Shown here: piece after piece, positions 46,001-55,773 of the stretch
How the letters are laid out: the number at the start of each line of letters is the position of its first letter
Position numbering within the stretch: the stretch's first letter is position 1
From: Tubulanus polymorphus
Taxonomy: Eukaryota > Nemertea > Palaeonemertea > Tubulaniformes > Tubulanidae
DNA length: 64,000 nucleotides
Direction: 5' to 3'
NCBI RefSeq assembly: GCF_964204645.1
Contig: NC_134026.1
Coordinates: 496,001 to 560,000, forward strand
Program-made: the position numbers and the translations under genes
The notes under the pieces: generated by a model
Told to the model about the DNA's origin: nothing
The model's input: only the letters and a program-made list of their open reading frames with translations
The model's database searches: none

Positions 46001-46015
46001 ATGTTTAAAACATAA
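40065..46015 (+). CDS. GPAM: Mitochondrial-type glycerol-3-phosphate acyltransferase, 22 coding exons, 854 aa
   Basis: Makes lysophosphatidic acid from glycerol-3-phosphate and acyl-CoA, the first step of glycerolipid synthesis, at the outer mitochondrial membrane. Exons: 40065-40259, 40345-40467, 40720-40784, 40884-40991, 41077-41120, 41199-41310, 41403-41499, 41856-41998, 42224-42320, 42553-42682, 42756-42838, 42930-43043, 43124-43313, 43433-43503, 43584-43744, 43876-44009, 44093-44229, 44607-44684, 44768-44881, 45219-45345, 45440-45508, 45843-46015 (2565 nt, frame kept). Acyltransferase motifs: HRSHLDY (261-267), GGFFIRR (303-309), FIEGGRSRSGK (343-353) and VPISISYE (380-387). Motif III has EGG where vertebrate GPAT1 has EGT. 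CCSCMQ near residue 102 parallels the CCYSC of human GPAT1. An acidic stretch DDDESDEEDD precedes the C-terminal part, as in the human protein. The exon 18 acceptor is the one that keeps frame. GPAT2 is the alternative assignment. Confidence 0.94.
42034..42180 (+). repeat. TAGTTAGTTACC-family repeat, near-full copy
   Basis: In GPAT intron 8. Left end TTAGTTAGTTACCTAATCG, right end GTGGTTTGTGAAAATATCCG. The two ends occur singly elsewhere (28068, 28872), so this copy shows the element's extent, about 150 bp. Confidence 0.6.
44272..44575. repeat. CATGGTTTCCACA MITE-like repeat
   Basis: In GPAT intron 17. Starts CCATGGTTTCCACAGAACC and has the same GGGAAATTGGGAAAAA-type interior as 33818-34149. 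The right terminus is degraded just before the exon 18 acceptor, so the element supplies part of the intron 3' sequence. Confidence 0.5.
44968..45046 (+). tRNA. tRNA-like sequence, probably a pseudogene or SINE head
   Basis: In GPAT intron 19. The T-arm is perfect: CGAGA, loop GTTCGAA, TCTCG, followed by GGAAGGAC. Upstream, GGTTAGCTAGCGGGAA resembles a D-arm/A-box. The acceptor stem pairs only partly (two mismatches of seven against TTCCTAC) and the anticodon arm is poor. A functional tRNA is therefore unlikely; a degraded tRNA or tRNA-derived SINE fits better. Confidence 0.35.
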
Positions 46016-47824
46016 ATCATCACCTGCTCACCGTGACTAGCACGATGGATCCAGTTCAGCAGTTTTCAGTTTAGATTCTTGAGTTAAAACAAATGTTTTA
46101 ACTGTATCGAACTTACGGGAAAACTGTTGAACCGGTTCCTGGTTTAACCATGACCCAAATACTAGTATATACTAATATAATATCAGTAAGATACTTGCAT
46201 GTTTTGCTCACATGCACATGTCAATCAAATCATACGAGATACACACTCGTAACAGGCAGCTCAGTCAGGAGGGGGGTTTAATATTAAACCAGGCTCAGGT
46301 TGACTAATGACACGATCTGATTGTCTTGAAAGGAACAGCGATTGTACACACATGTGACCGCTGTTCGCTGATTGGTTTGTCTCACGATCTCCGGGTCGAT
46401 CATCGCCCAGTTTCTAAGTCATGTGATGTAAAACTCGTCAGCAATCCTATCGGGTCGTAGTAGAACTTGTTCTATCCTCGTGATTCCGCTTACAATCAGT
46501 CTGCAATCAATACGTTGTGGTCGTAAGTAAACTCACATGTCTAAACGGTTCCTGATGAAATTCACTGACTCGCTTGCCGCCTTATGTTCTGATCGGATAT
46601 TAGTCGACCTGTGCTTGGCTTTAGAAATTTGTTTTTGTTTGCAGATAAAGAGATTAGTATGAGACTTTATTCTTAGAGTTGTTTATAGAAGTTAATGGAT
46701 GGAATTTCAGTCATGTAAATCTAAGAAATGAGTTAAATGCCTTATATTATATATTATGGGTCGTATTATATACTTTGGGGAACATTAAAACATTTGTATA
46801 TATATTTATGGATAAAAATTATGTTTAAAGTAACTGAAAAACCTTGTTCTGGAAATAAGTGAATACAGTAGTGGATTTGTTGTACATATACACGTAAAAT
46901 GCTGTAATTCACAACCAATTTCACAATATCAAGTACCGTATGTGATTTAAAATTACAGGTACTCGCATAACAAACTTCTTCAATACAAAAGCATAGTGTT
47001 CCATTGTACATGTATCACTGGGCACATGTTTTGTATTCCAGTTCACAGTATGTGCTAAATTTTGTAGACTCAATTTCAAATAAATATTGTTTAAAATGAG
47101 GAAATGGTGTTATTTGGCTCTTAGGGTTAGGGTTAAATAGTGACCATCTCTTGACCGCCCAAAACCCTTGGATTAGTGCTTCTTCAAGTACACCTGATCT
47201 TCCATTATTGAGCGTAAGCAATAAAATCTTATTTTGGTTAAAATTGTTTATTAGATAAAAGATTTTTGTGAGCAAAAACATCTAAATCCTTTCAAATTCA
47301 TACAAGGCCCAATAAAGGGGTTAGCACCCGAATCTATAAACCCCTTTATTCAGTCTTGATTGGTTGAAAAGGATATGATAAAAAACAGTGATATTAACAA
47401 CATTTACTTTCAGAGGAATAAATAACGTCCAGCATTCGTAGAGAATTAACGTAAGGAAGGAATGTACTGAGTTGAATAAACAACACATATAAAATGACTA
47501 GATACATTAGAATATAATACTTAAACAAAAAACATTATCACACATTAATTATACACGTATAAAACCAGATTTTGAGAAAAATAGTTTCCATAGAGATTCA
47601 AAGATTTTGATGCACAAAAACGAGTGCTCTACTTATTATTCAGAAAGAAAACATCTTCAAGCTATCATCAATCAGTGTTCGAAGTAGTCTCGCGAATGTT
47701 TGTTTTCTAGTTTTTCGATATTTTTGTGTCTAGACGGTTTGTTTTATCTTCATTGATATCAGATAGCAAATATAAGTAAATAACACAGAACAAAAATCTC
47801 AATCGTAGTCGTCTAAATATGATC
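46016..47824. other. Intergenic region between convergent acyltransferase and P450 genes
   Basis: Only 3' UTR and spacer sequence are expected. No conserved coding is seen. Contains the hairpin with AATAAA on both strands at 47311-47350. Confidence 0.5.
47311..47350. terminator. Inverted repeat carrying AATAAA on both strands
   Basis: AATAAAGGGGTT (47311-47322) is mirrored by AACCCCTTTATT (47339-47350), so each strand of this hairpin presents AATAAAGGGG. It sits between two convergent genes, 1.3 kb past the GPAT stop and 475 bases past the P450 stop. It could serve as polyadenylation signal for both. That is inference; no cleavage site can be seen. Confidence 0.35.
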
Positions 47825-50266
47825 TTATATCGGCACAGTTTCTGGACAAGTTTGAGTAGATTCCTGCGAATGTCGATCGGTTAAACATACTTCAAACTGT
47901 TTCGGCAGAATAACAAAGTTTATATATTCACCTTCCGTATCTAATGAGGTTTTTCCGTTATTTAAAACGGGAGCTACGTTCAACTGATGTAAAATACAAG
48001 TTATGAACAGGAATATTGTCGCGTCTGAGATAGCCGGACCTAAACACTTCCTACGACCCTCGCTGTAGGGCATGAAATAATCAGGAACTCGCACCTTCTT
48101 ATCGGTCGTCAAAAACCTGAAGAAAATAAAAGGGGTTTTAGATACCTTTAATTTCTGTTTAGAAGGAGTCGTAATAAAACATGATCTCGATGAATTCTGA
48201 TGATCACAGTCTGTCTTACCTCTCGGGATCAAATTCGCCGGGTTTCGTCCACCATCTGCGATCATGATTCAAACTCCAGAAATTGAATAGAATATTCGTC
48301 CCTTCGGGTAAATCATAACCTGAAGAAGTAATTTCACAATATCAACAAGGCTTGTAAGGCTTTCACTGGGAAAATGTTGTGTAGCAAGTATCAGCTATTT
48401 TATGTCAAGTTCTTGGATGAAAGTCATTCTTGCTTCCCTGGGTTTGATTGCCTCCTGCCAAAGCTCATGTCAACTCAAACGCTTCATTGGTCTATTACAG
48501 GTTTCCCTCAGTGGCCAGCAGTCTATGTATCTAGCCAATCAGATGCATTGTGTTTCACCAGCAGATTCACTATGCATCTGATTGGCTAGATATAAAGACT
48601 GGTGGCTGCCGAGCAGCAACTTGTCTTCCAAAGAAATCGTTGGCAACTCAATTGTGGCCAGGGTTTGAGTAGCAAGCGAGGATGGATGAAAGTCTACGAA
48701 CCTTGAAATTTAGTAGCGGTAATGGTTTTATGCGGCAAGCCGAACGGCATCACGGTTACCATTCTCTGTATTTCCAGTATAGTCGCGAACGTATACGGCA
48801 TCATCGGACGATCTTCCAAACACGGGAACCGTTCCGCTCCAACGACTTCATCGATCTCCTCGTGAACTCTGCGCTGAATATCGGGATAATTAGCGAGATA
48901 AACGAGCGCCCATTCCAGAGTGGCGGTGATTGGCTCAAAACTGTGACCTATTAAATCTAACAATACGTAATAAATATCGGAGTCGTTTAAAACGCCTAAA
49001 TCTACGTTCTGATCGAGCTGGTACAAAAACGAATCTAAAACGTCGTTTAACTCGTCAGGATCGTACAGGTCTTTATGATCGTTTATTTGATCGGTCGGGA
49101 ATTCTTTCACTAGCTGGCAGCTCATCTGTAACGCGGTAGCTTTCATACACGGTCCGAACACTTGTAGCATCGGTAGATAATCGGCTTTAAGCGAGTACGC
49201 CGACTTGAAACGAATATCGAAAATATACAACAATTTTATGAATAGTTGATCGTTGTATTCAAACTGTACATTGAATACGATCCAAGTTAAAACGTTGAAA
49301 ATTCCGCACGAGATTAAATCTCTCGGATTCAGCGGCGTACCGACATGCGATTGGAATTCCCACGCTAGTTTATAGAGACCTTCCGTGATTTTATCGTCGA
49401 TTTGAGGAGACATGATTTTACCGATGTAGATACAGTCGTGAAGAATCGCTTTCTTACGCTGGAATTTATCCGTATAGTCAGACATTATGACACCTGCAAG
49501 GAAGATATAATAGATATCATTCACTAGTTTCTGAATCCCGAACCTTTACCCTCTAGACTCTGAACCATAAAAACCACAGGGGCTCGTATCAGAGTTGTAG
49601 GTAATGTAAAAACGATAATCTGTTAATCCTATGTCTATAGAAGTATATATAAAATAACAGTTATTATAGGCCTATAATATAATAGTTATTTTATAATACT
49701 TCAGACATAGGATTAAGATATAATCATTTTTACATTACCTACAACTCTGATATGAGCCCCTGTGATAAAAACAGATGAGATGAAATGATGTATAGAGTTT
49801 TCTATATTTTCTTACCATTTTGACGGTTGCCTTTGTAAAGGATATTGGCTGAGACGGAATCAGGTCGGTCGCACATCACAGCTCCCTTCTTCAACAATCC
49901 CTCTTCAATACCCTGCTTAGAACACACAACTACGACTTTCTTCTGCCCGATATTAATACGATAAATATTTCCAAACTGTCTTCGAAGCAGAGTTAACAAG
50001 ATGTGAGGATTGACTTTCGTGAATTTGTGGAGGCTTCCGAATATGGGCCATCCCTGGACATATTTCATTCGTTTCTTGTTGAACATATTTTGTAGGTAAA
50101 TTACACTGAGAATTATTACTAAAATCGACAGCGTCACCTTCAAAATGATTCCTGTATCGTTAAACCCGTAACTGTCAAAGAATTGCGGGCGGGGTCGCAT
50201 CGGTATGAAAGGTTTTTCATTGTCAAATTCGATGAATTCATCCCACTCGTCATTACTGTCAGCCAT
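47825..50266 (-). CDS. Cytochrome P450 (clan 2-like, microsomal), 4 exons, 544 aa, with atypical I-helix
   Basis: Heme-thiolate protein anchored in the ER membrane. Exons: 49816-50266, 48702-49493, 48220-48319, 47825-48116; phases 1, 1, 2; total 1635 nt. An acidic 37-residue lead precedes one membrane helix (about 38-57, ILKVTLSILVIILSVIYL) and the linker GWPIFGSLHKF. ExxR (EIQR, 391-394), DPERF (445-449) and the heme loop YSEGRRKCLG with ligand Cys472 are present. Odd points: the I-helix reads HSFEPITATLEW where clan 2 has AGTETT, so the oxygen-activating Thr is replaced by Pro. The C-helix Trp of WxxxR is Asp159 (DKFQR). The first Phe of the heme loop is Tyr465. These changes make ordinary monooxygenase chemistry doubtful. 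No subfamily is assigned. The ATG used is the first in frame (GCCATG on the coding strand is preceded by AATC). Confidence 0.9.
48498..48612. repeat. Foldback repeat in P450 intron 2
   Basis: ATCTAGCCAATCAGATGCAT on the left is mirrored by ATGCATCTGATTGGCTAGAT on the right. The outer arms AGTGGCCAGCAGTCT and AGACTGGTGGCTGCC also pair. Confidence 0.65.
49575..49764. repeat. Near-perfect 190-bp palindromic MITE in P450 intron 1
   Basis: Arms of about 90 bases: CACAGGGGCTCGTATCAGAG mirrored by CTCTGATATGAGCCCCTGTG. Inner arms include TTAATCCTATGTCT and AGACATAGGATTAA, with centre TATAGGCCTATA. It makes up over half of this 322-base intron, so the intron RNA would fold into a long hairpin. Confidence 0.8.
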
Positions 50267-50528
50267 GATTACCGCTACACCAGGAGGTGCTGCCACTGTC
50301 CAGAGCGGTGGACGCTTACACTACACAAGGAGTAGACTGGTTGCCGGTCATATGTCGTATCTCGTATGTTGCATCTCATATCTCGAATGTCGTCTGAGGT
50401 CTTCGATAGTTGTTTATATTTTGTAGGTGAGTTTCAATATAGATGTAGTGAACCTGGTTGTGATTACAGCTGTCTTCAAAAACATTCATTACACACACAT
50501 CTCATGAAACATACAGGCACTTATTACT

Positions 50529-50812
50529 CATGTCTATTTCAACCTGACTTAAGAGCATTCCATCCATGGTTTGGAAACATATTGTTAAACTTTCCAAATC
50601 ATGGAGTCACTTCTCTTCATTTAGGCTAACCCCTTTCAGTGAAGACTTTTTGGATATCCTTCAATACAGTTTCTAATGGATTAAAAATGATGATTTAGGT
50701 CAACTGCCTCTCCTTTCTGGTCCCATTCAGACCTTTATCAGGTATGTACTACCAAAACTGACTGAGCTAGGCCAACCGGAATGATCTCAAGTCAGGTTGA
50801 AATAGACATTAG
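50529..50812. mobile_element. Truncated copy of the ATGTCTATTTCAACC inverted-repeat MITE
   Basis: Ends ATGTCTATTTCAACCTGAC and GTCAGGTTGAAATAGACAT match the full copy at 11367-11874. About 220 bases of the left arm are deleted. It is directly followed by the 21-bp minisatellite. Confidence 0.75.
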
Positions 50813-50814
50813 AT

Positions 50815-51467
50815 CAATCTGCAGCCTGGATACTGTACCCCTCAGCCTGGTACCAATCATCCGGGAAACTGTTGTACCCCTCAGCCTTGACCGTGTACCC
50901 CTCAGCCTGGATACTGTACCCCTCAGCCTGGACCGTGTACCCCTCAGTCTTGACCGTGTACCCCTCAGCCTGGACCGTGTACCCCTCAGCCTGGACCCTG
51001 TACCCCTCAGCCTTGACCGTGTACCCCTCAGCCTGGACCGTGTACCCCTCAGCCTGGATACTGTACCCCTCAGCCTGGACCGTGTACCCCTCAGTCTTGA
51101 CCGTGTACCCCTCAGCCTGGACCGTGTACCTTTCAGCCTGGACCGTGTACCCCTCAGCCTTGACCGTGTACCCCTCAGCCTGGACCGTGTACCCCTCAGC
51201 CTGGACCGTGTACCCCTCAGCCTGGACCGTGTACCCCTCAGCCTGGATACTGTACCCCTCAGCCTGAACCCTGTACCCCTCAGCCTGGACCCTGTACCCC
51301 TCAGCCTGGACCCTGTACCCCTCAGCCTGAACCGTGTACCCCTCAGCCTGGATACTGTACCCCTCAGCCTTAACCCTGTACCCCTCAGCCTGAACTCTGT
51401 ACCCCTCAGCCTGGACCGTGTACCCCTCAGCCTTGACCGTGTACCCCTCAGCCTTGTCAAATCGGAA
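50815..51467. repeat. 21-bp minisatellite, about 30 copies
   Basis: The unit reads GTACCCCTCAGCCTGGACC plus two bases. Variants (TGGATACT, TTGACCGT, TGAACCCT) recur in blocks. Since 21 is a multiple of three and the unit lacks stops in several frames, long frames run through it on both strands: heptads VPLSLDR on plus, VQAEGYT and RLRGTRS on minus. This is expected from the arithmetic, and there is no independent sign of translation. Confidence 0.92.
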
Positions 51468-51892
51468 TCGATTCATATATCGAGACGAGTAACGAGGAGT
51501 AGATCGTGAAACTCGGGATTAGATACGAACAATCTGAGAGTGGAAACGCTACGGAATCTATAGATCAGTGTAAACTATTAGAGTATAGGGGGCGCTATTA
51601 GAGTATGATGTACGCGAAGATGAAGAGATTTGTACTTTACAATGTTCACTGTGTAATTTCACTTGTCACTCTGATTCATCTTTAACTTTACATCAATTGA
51701 ATTTTTATTCTAACGGTCACATACAAATAGTCGGCAATTATGAACATTTTACTCAGTTCTAGTAAATAGTAATAGTCAATGTGTGTGTTTAAGGGTTTTG
51801 TTGCTCAAGTAACTGTTCATCGATCTTTCATTTTGTAAAAATTAGAATAAACATGTTTTCCTGAAGTTATGAGTCATTGATTTTTGTATCTG

Positions 51893-54800
51893 TAATCAGT
51901 ATCAGTGATTTTGAGCTCGAACCTGGGACGCCCCTGTTCATCCATCCTCTATTCAGCATCAGGACCACTCTGAATCAGCATCAATAATTACTGGATTCGA
52001 ACCCGGGACACCCCTGAACATCCTCTATTCAGCATCAGGACCTCTAAATCAGTATCAGTAATAACTGGGTTTGAACCCCCGGGACACCCCTGTACATCCT
52101 CTATTCAGCATCAGGACCTCTGAATCAGTATCAGTAATTACTGGGTTCGAACCTGGGACACCCCTGTTCTTCCTTTATGCATCAAGACCACTCTGAATCA
52201 CAGTAATTGATGGGTTCGAACCCGGGACATCCTTGTGTATCCTCTATTCAGCATCAGTACCACTCTGAATGAATCAGCATCAGTAATTACTGGATTCGAA
52301 CACGGGATACCCCTGTACATCCTCTATTCAGCATCAGGACCTCTGAATCAGTATCAGTAATTACCTTTGTTAAGACATCAACATTTTACCGTACGGTGCT
52401 GCCTCTATGCTCATTGTTAGCGGGATTTTTATACACTAACTAAAGTCAACTCTGGCAAGCTAAGGTCACGGAGTATAACTGGACAGCACGTCGATTGCCA
52501 GAGTTGACTTTAGTTAGTGTATGAAAATCCCCCTAACGATGAGCATAGCGGCAGCACTGTACGGTCGGGACAACCATGTACATCCTTTATTCAGCATCAG
52601 GACAACTCTGAATCAGTAACAGTAATTACTTGGTTCGAACCCGGGACACCCCTGTACATCCTCTATTCAGCATCAGGACCTCTGAATCAGTATCAGTAAT
52701 TACCTTTGTTAAGACATCAACATTTTACCGTACGGTGCTGCCTCTATGCTCATTGTTAGCGGGATTTTTATACACTAACTAAAGTCAACTCTGGCAAGCT
52801 AAGGTCACGGAGTATAACTGGACAGCACGTCGATTGCCAGAGTTGACTTTAGTTAGTGTATGAAAATCCCGCTAACGATGAGCATAGCGGCAGCACTGTA
52901 CGGTCGGGACAACCATGTACATCCTTTATTCAGCATCAGGACAACTCTGAATCAGTAACAGTAATTACTGGGTTTGAACCCCCGGGACACCCCTGTACAT
53001 CCTCTATTCAGCATCAGGACCTCTGAATCAGTATCAGTAATTACCTTTGTTAAGACATCAACATTTTACCGTACGGTGCTGCCTCTATGCTCATCGTTAG
53101 CGGGATTTTTATACACTAACTAAAGTCAACTCTGGCAAGCTAAGGTCACGGAGTATAACTGGACAGCACGTCGATTGCCAGAGTTGACTTTAGTTAGTGT
53201 ATGAAAATCCCGCTAACGATGAGCATAGCGGCAGCCCTGTACGGTCGGGACAACCCTGTACATCCTTTATTCAGCATCAGGACAACTCTGATTCAGTATC
53301 AGTAATTACTTCGGTTCGAACCCGGGACACCCCTGTACATCCTCTATTCAGCATCAGTACCACTCTGGACCAGTATCAGTAATTACTGGGTTCGAACCTG
53401 GTACACCCCCGTACATCCTTTTTCAGCATCAGGACCACTCTGAATCAGTATCAGTAATTACTGGGTTCGAACCCGGGACATCCTCGTACATCCTCTATTC
53501 AACATCAGTACTGCTTTGAATCAGTTATCAGTAATTACTTTTGTTAAGACATCAACATTTTACCGTACGGTGCTGCCTCTATGCTCATCGTTAGCGGGAT
53601 TTTTATACACTAACGTTAGTCAACTCTGGCAAGCTAAGGTCACGGATTATAACTGGACAGCACGTCGATTGCCAGAGTTGACTTTAGTTAGTGTATGAAA
53701 ATCCCGCTAACGATGAGCATAGCGGCAGCACAATACGGTCGGGACAACCATGTACATCCTTTATTCAGCATCATGACAACTCTGAATCAGTAACAGTAAT
53801 TACTGGGTTTGAACCCCCGGGACACCCCTGTACATCCTCTATTCAGCATCAGGACCTCTGAATCAGTATCAGTAATTACCTTTGTTAAGACATCAACATT
53901 TTACCGTACGTTGCTGCCTCTATGCTCATCGTTAGCGGGATTTTTATACACTAACGTTAGTCAACTCTGGCAAGCTAAGGTCACGGATTATAACTGGACA
54001 GCACGTCGATTGCCAGAGTTGAATTTAGTTAGTGTATGAAAATCCCGCTAACGATGAGCATAGCGGCAGCACAATACGGTCGAGACAACCATGTACATCC
54101 TTTATTCAGCATCAGGACAACTCTGAATCAGTAACAGTAATTACTGGGTTTGAACCCCCGGGACACCCCTGTACATCCTCTATTCAGCATCAGGACCTCT
54201 GAATCAGTATCAGTAATTACCTTTGTTAAGACATCAACATTTTACCGTACGGTGCTGCCTCTATGCTCATCGTTAGCGGGATTTTTATACACTAACGTTA
54301 GTCAACTCTGGCAAGCTAAGGTCACGGATTATAACTGGACAGCACGTCGATTGCCAGAGTTGACTTTAGTTAGTGTATGAAAATCCCGCTAACGATGAGC
54401 ATAGCGGCAGCACAATACGGTCGAGACAACCATGTACATCCTTTATTCAGCATCAGGACAACTCTGAATCAGTAACAGTAATTACTGGGTTTGAACCCCC
54501 GGGACACCCCTGTACATCCTCTATTCAGCATCAGGACCTCTGAATCAGTATCAGTAATTACCTTTGTTAAGACATCAACATTTTACCGTACGGTGCTGCC
54601 TCTATGCTCATCGTTAGCGGGATTTTTATACACTAACGTTAGTCAACTCTGGCAAGCTAAGGTCACGGAGTATAACTGGACAGCACGTCGATTGCCAGAG
54701 TTGACTTTAGTTGGTGTATGAAAATCCCGCTAACGATGAGCATAGCGGCTGCACTGTGCGGTCCGGACACCCCTGTACATCCTTTATTCAGCATCAGGAC

Positions 54801-55060
54801 AACTCTGAATCAGTATCAGTAATTACTGGGTTCGAACCCGGGACACCCCTGTTCATCCTTTATCCATCAGGACCACTCTGAATCACAGCAATTGATGGGT
54901 TGAACCCGGGATACCCCTGTACATCCTTTATTCAGCATCAGTACCACTCTGAATCAGCATCAGTAATTAGTGGGTTCGAATCCGGGACATCCCCGTATAT
55001 CCTCCATTCAGCATCAGTACCGCTCTGAATCAGTTATCAGTAATTACTTTGTTTAAGATA
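51893..55060. repeat. Tandem array of ~76-bp units with seven embedded 176-bp palindromic elements
   Basis: The basic unit contains TCAGTAATTACTGGGTTCGA, ACCCGGGACACCCCTGTACA and CTCTATTCAGCATCAGGACC. The 176-bp element runs from CCGTACGGTGCTGCCTC to GGCAGCACTGTACGG, with arms of about 68 bases. It lies at 52389-52564, 52728-52903, 53069-53244, 53563-53738, 53904-54079, 54245-54420 and 54586-54761. Copies 1-3 are about 340 apart and 4-7 exactly 341, so the element plus its flanking units forms a higher-order repeat. Copy pairs share private variants: AACTAAAG in copies 1-3, AACGTTAG in 4-7. Units carry GGTTCGAACCC, a B-box-like word. Confidence 0.92.
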
Positions 55061-55065
55061 TCAAC

Positions 55066-55766
55066 ATACGAATACGAATACGAATATTTATTACACTCCA
55101 ACCATTTCTATTGTATATGGAGGAAAAACATTATTTACAATAATTACATAAACAGTAATAAAAGCTACAAAACTTAATTAACTGGTCTCACACTTATGTA
55201 CATGATATACTATTTACTATTTATAATACATATATTTACAATACATATATTTACAATTCATATACTACCGGAGGGATTTATATACATCTAGACTTATTTT
55301 GATGAATTTAGCCATATTTAAAGTTGGATTTTTTAATACATCGAAGTTCCGAAAGGTATTTATATCTAAGTGGTTTTCACGGGGTTCGGTTAGCAAATTA
55401 CAATCGAAAGTAGAATGTACTTCGTCTCCTAAAACGTTGCAGGCGTGGCAATCTATCGGTTATGGGTAAATGAAGGTTTGATAGTCTATTAACAGGTAGG
55501 AAATAAGACCCAATCCTGAACTGGAATAAATTGGTCACTAAATCGTCATCAAGCTGATTAATATAGTTTTCAAATTTAAATTCCTTCTTTAATTGCCTAA
55601 AATTAGTGTATAGCGAGTTATCATTCAACTTAAAATATATCTCTTGTACGTGCTGGTCTCGGAGTACACATTTTAATTTCTTTGAGAGAGTCATAGAGTT
55701 AACCATTAATTGCTGCGTCCAAATATATGATAGACCGCAGTCATCAAAAATCTTCTTAATAAATAA
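55066..55766 (-). mobile_element. 5'-truncated LINE retrotransposon, C-terminal end of ORF2, frameshifted
   Basis: The minus-strand frame at about 55440-55766 contains FDDCGLSYIWTQQ and YINQLDDDLVTNLFQFRIGS. It continues after a one-base frame change near 55440-55450 as CHACNVLGDEVHSTFDCN, ending at a TAG at about 55264. A Cys/His knuckle followed by an E-V-H-S-T-F-D-C-N-like block is typical of the C-terminus of LINE reverse transcriptases. The 3' end carries an (ATTCGT)n tail at 55066-55090. The element sits between two halves of an array copy. Dead: truncated and frameshifted. Confidence 0.7.
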
Positions 55767-55773
55767 TATTTTA

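Larger units (their letters stand above)
50427..51762 (+). pseudogene. Two C2H2 zinc-finger fragments separated by a MITE and a minisatellite
   Basis: A splice acceptor (TTTTGTAG ending at 50426) opens a frame with one well-formed finger (50444-50512): C-x4-C-x12-H-x3-H followed by the linker start TG. About ten bases later the MITE (50529-50812) begins, and the frame ends at 50629. About 1.1 kb on, a second frame ending in TAG at 51760-51762 codes a degenerate finger (51640-51718): C-x2-C-x12-H-x8-H. A stop codon lies upstream of it near 51583, so the two do not form one exon. Most likely this is the remains of a zinc-finger gene broken by insertion. A live gene that splices around the insert cannot be excluded. 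Confidence 0.5.

Noticed and set aside
50781-51509. Long plus-strand frame of VPLSLDR heptads and two minus-strand frames over the same span as protein-coding genes.
   Set aside because: All come from a 21-bp unit without stops; openness in several frames on both strands is arithmetic, not evidence of coding.
53809-54721. Recurrent 76-codon plus-strand frames (one per 341 bases) as a multigene family.
   Set aside because: They are one frame through the tandem unit and palindromic element, with no conservation beyond that of the DNA repeat.
51893-55060. CRISPR-like array, because of regular repeats.
   Set aside because: Animal nuclear context; units are long and contiguous with no unique spacers of constant size, and no cas genes are present.
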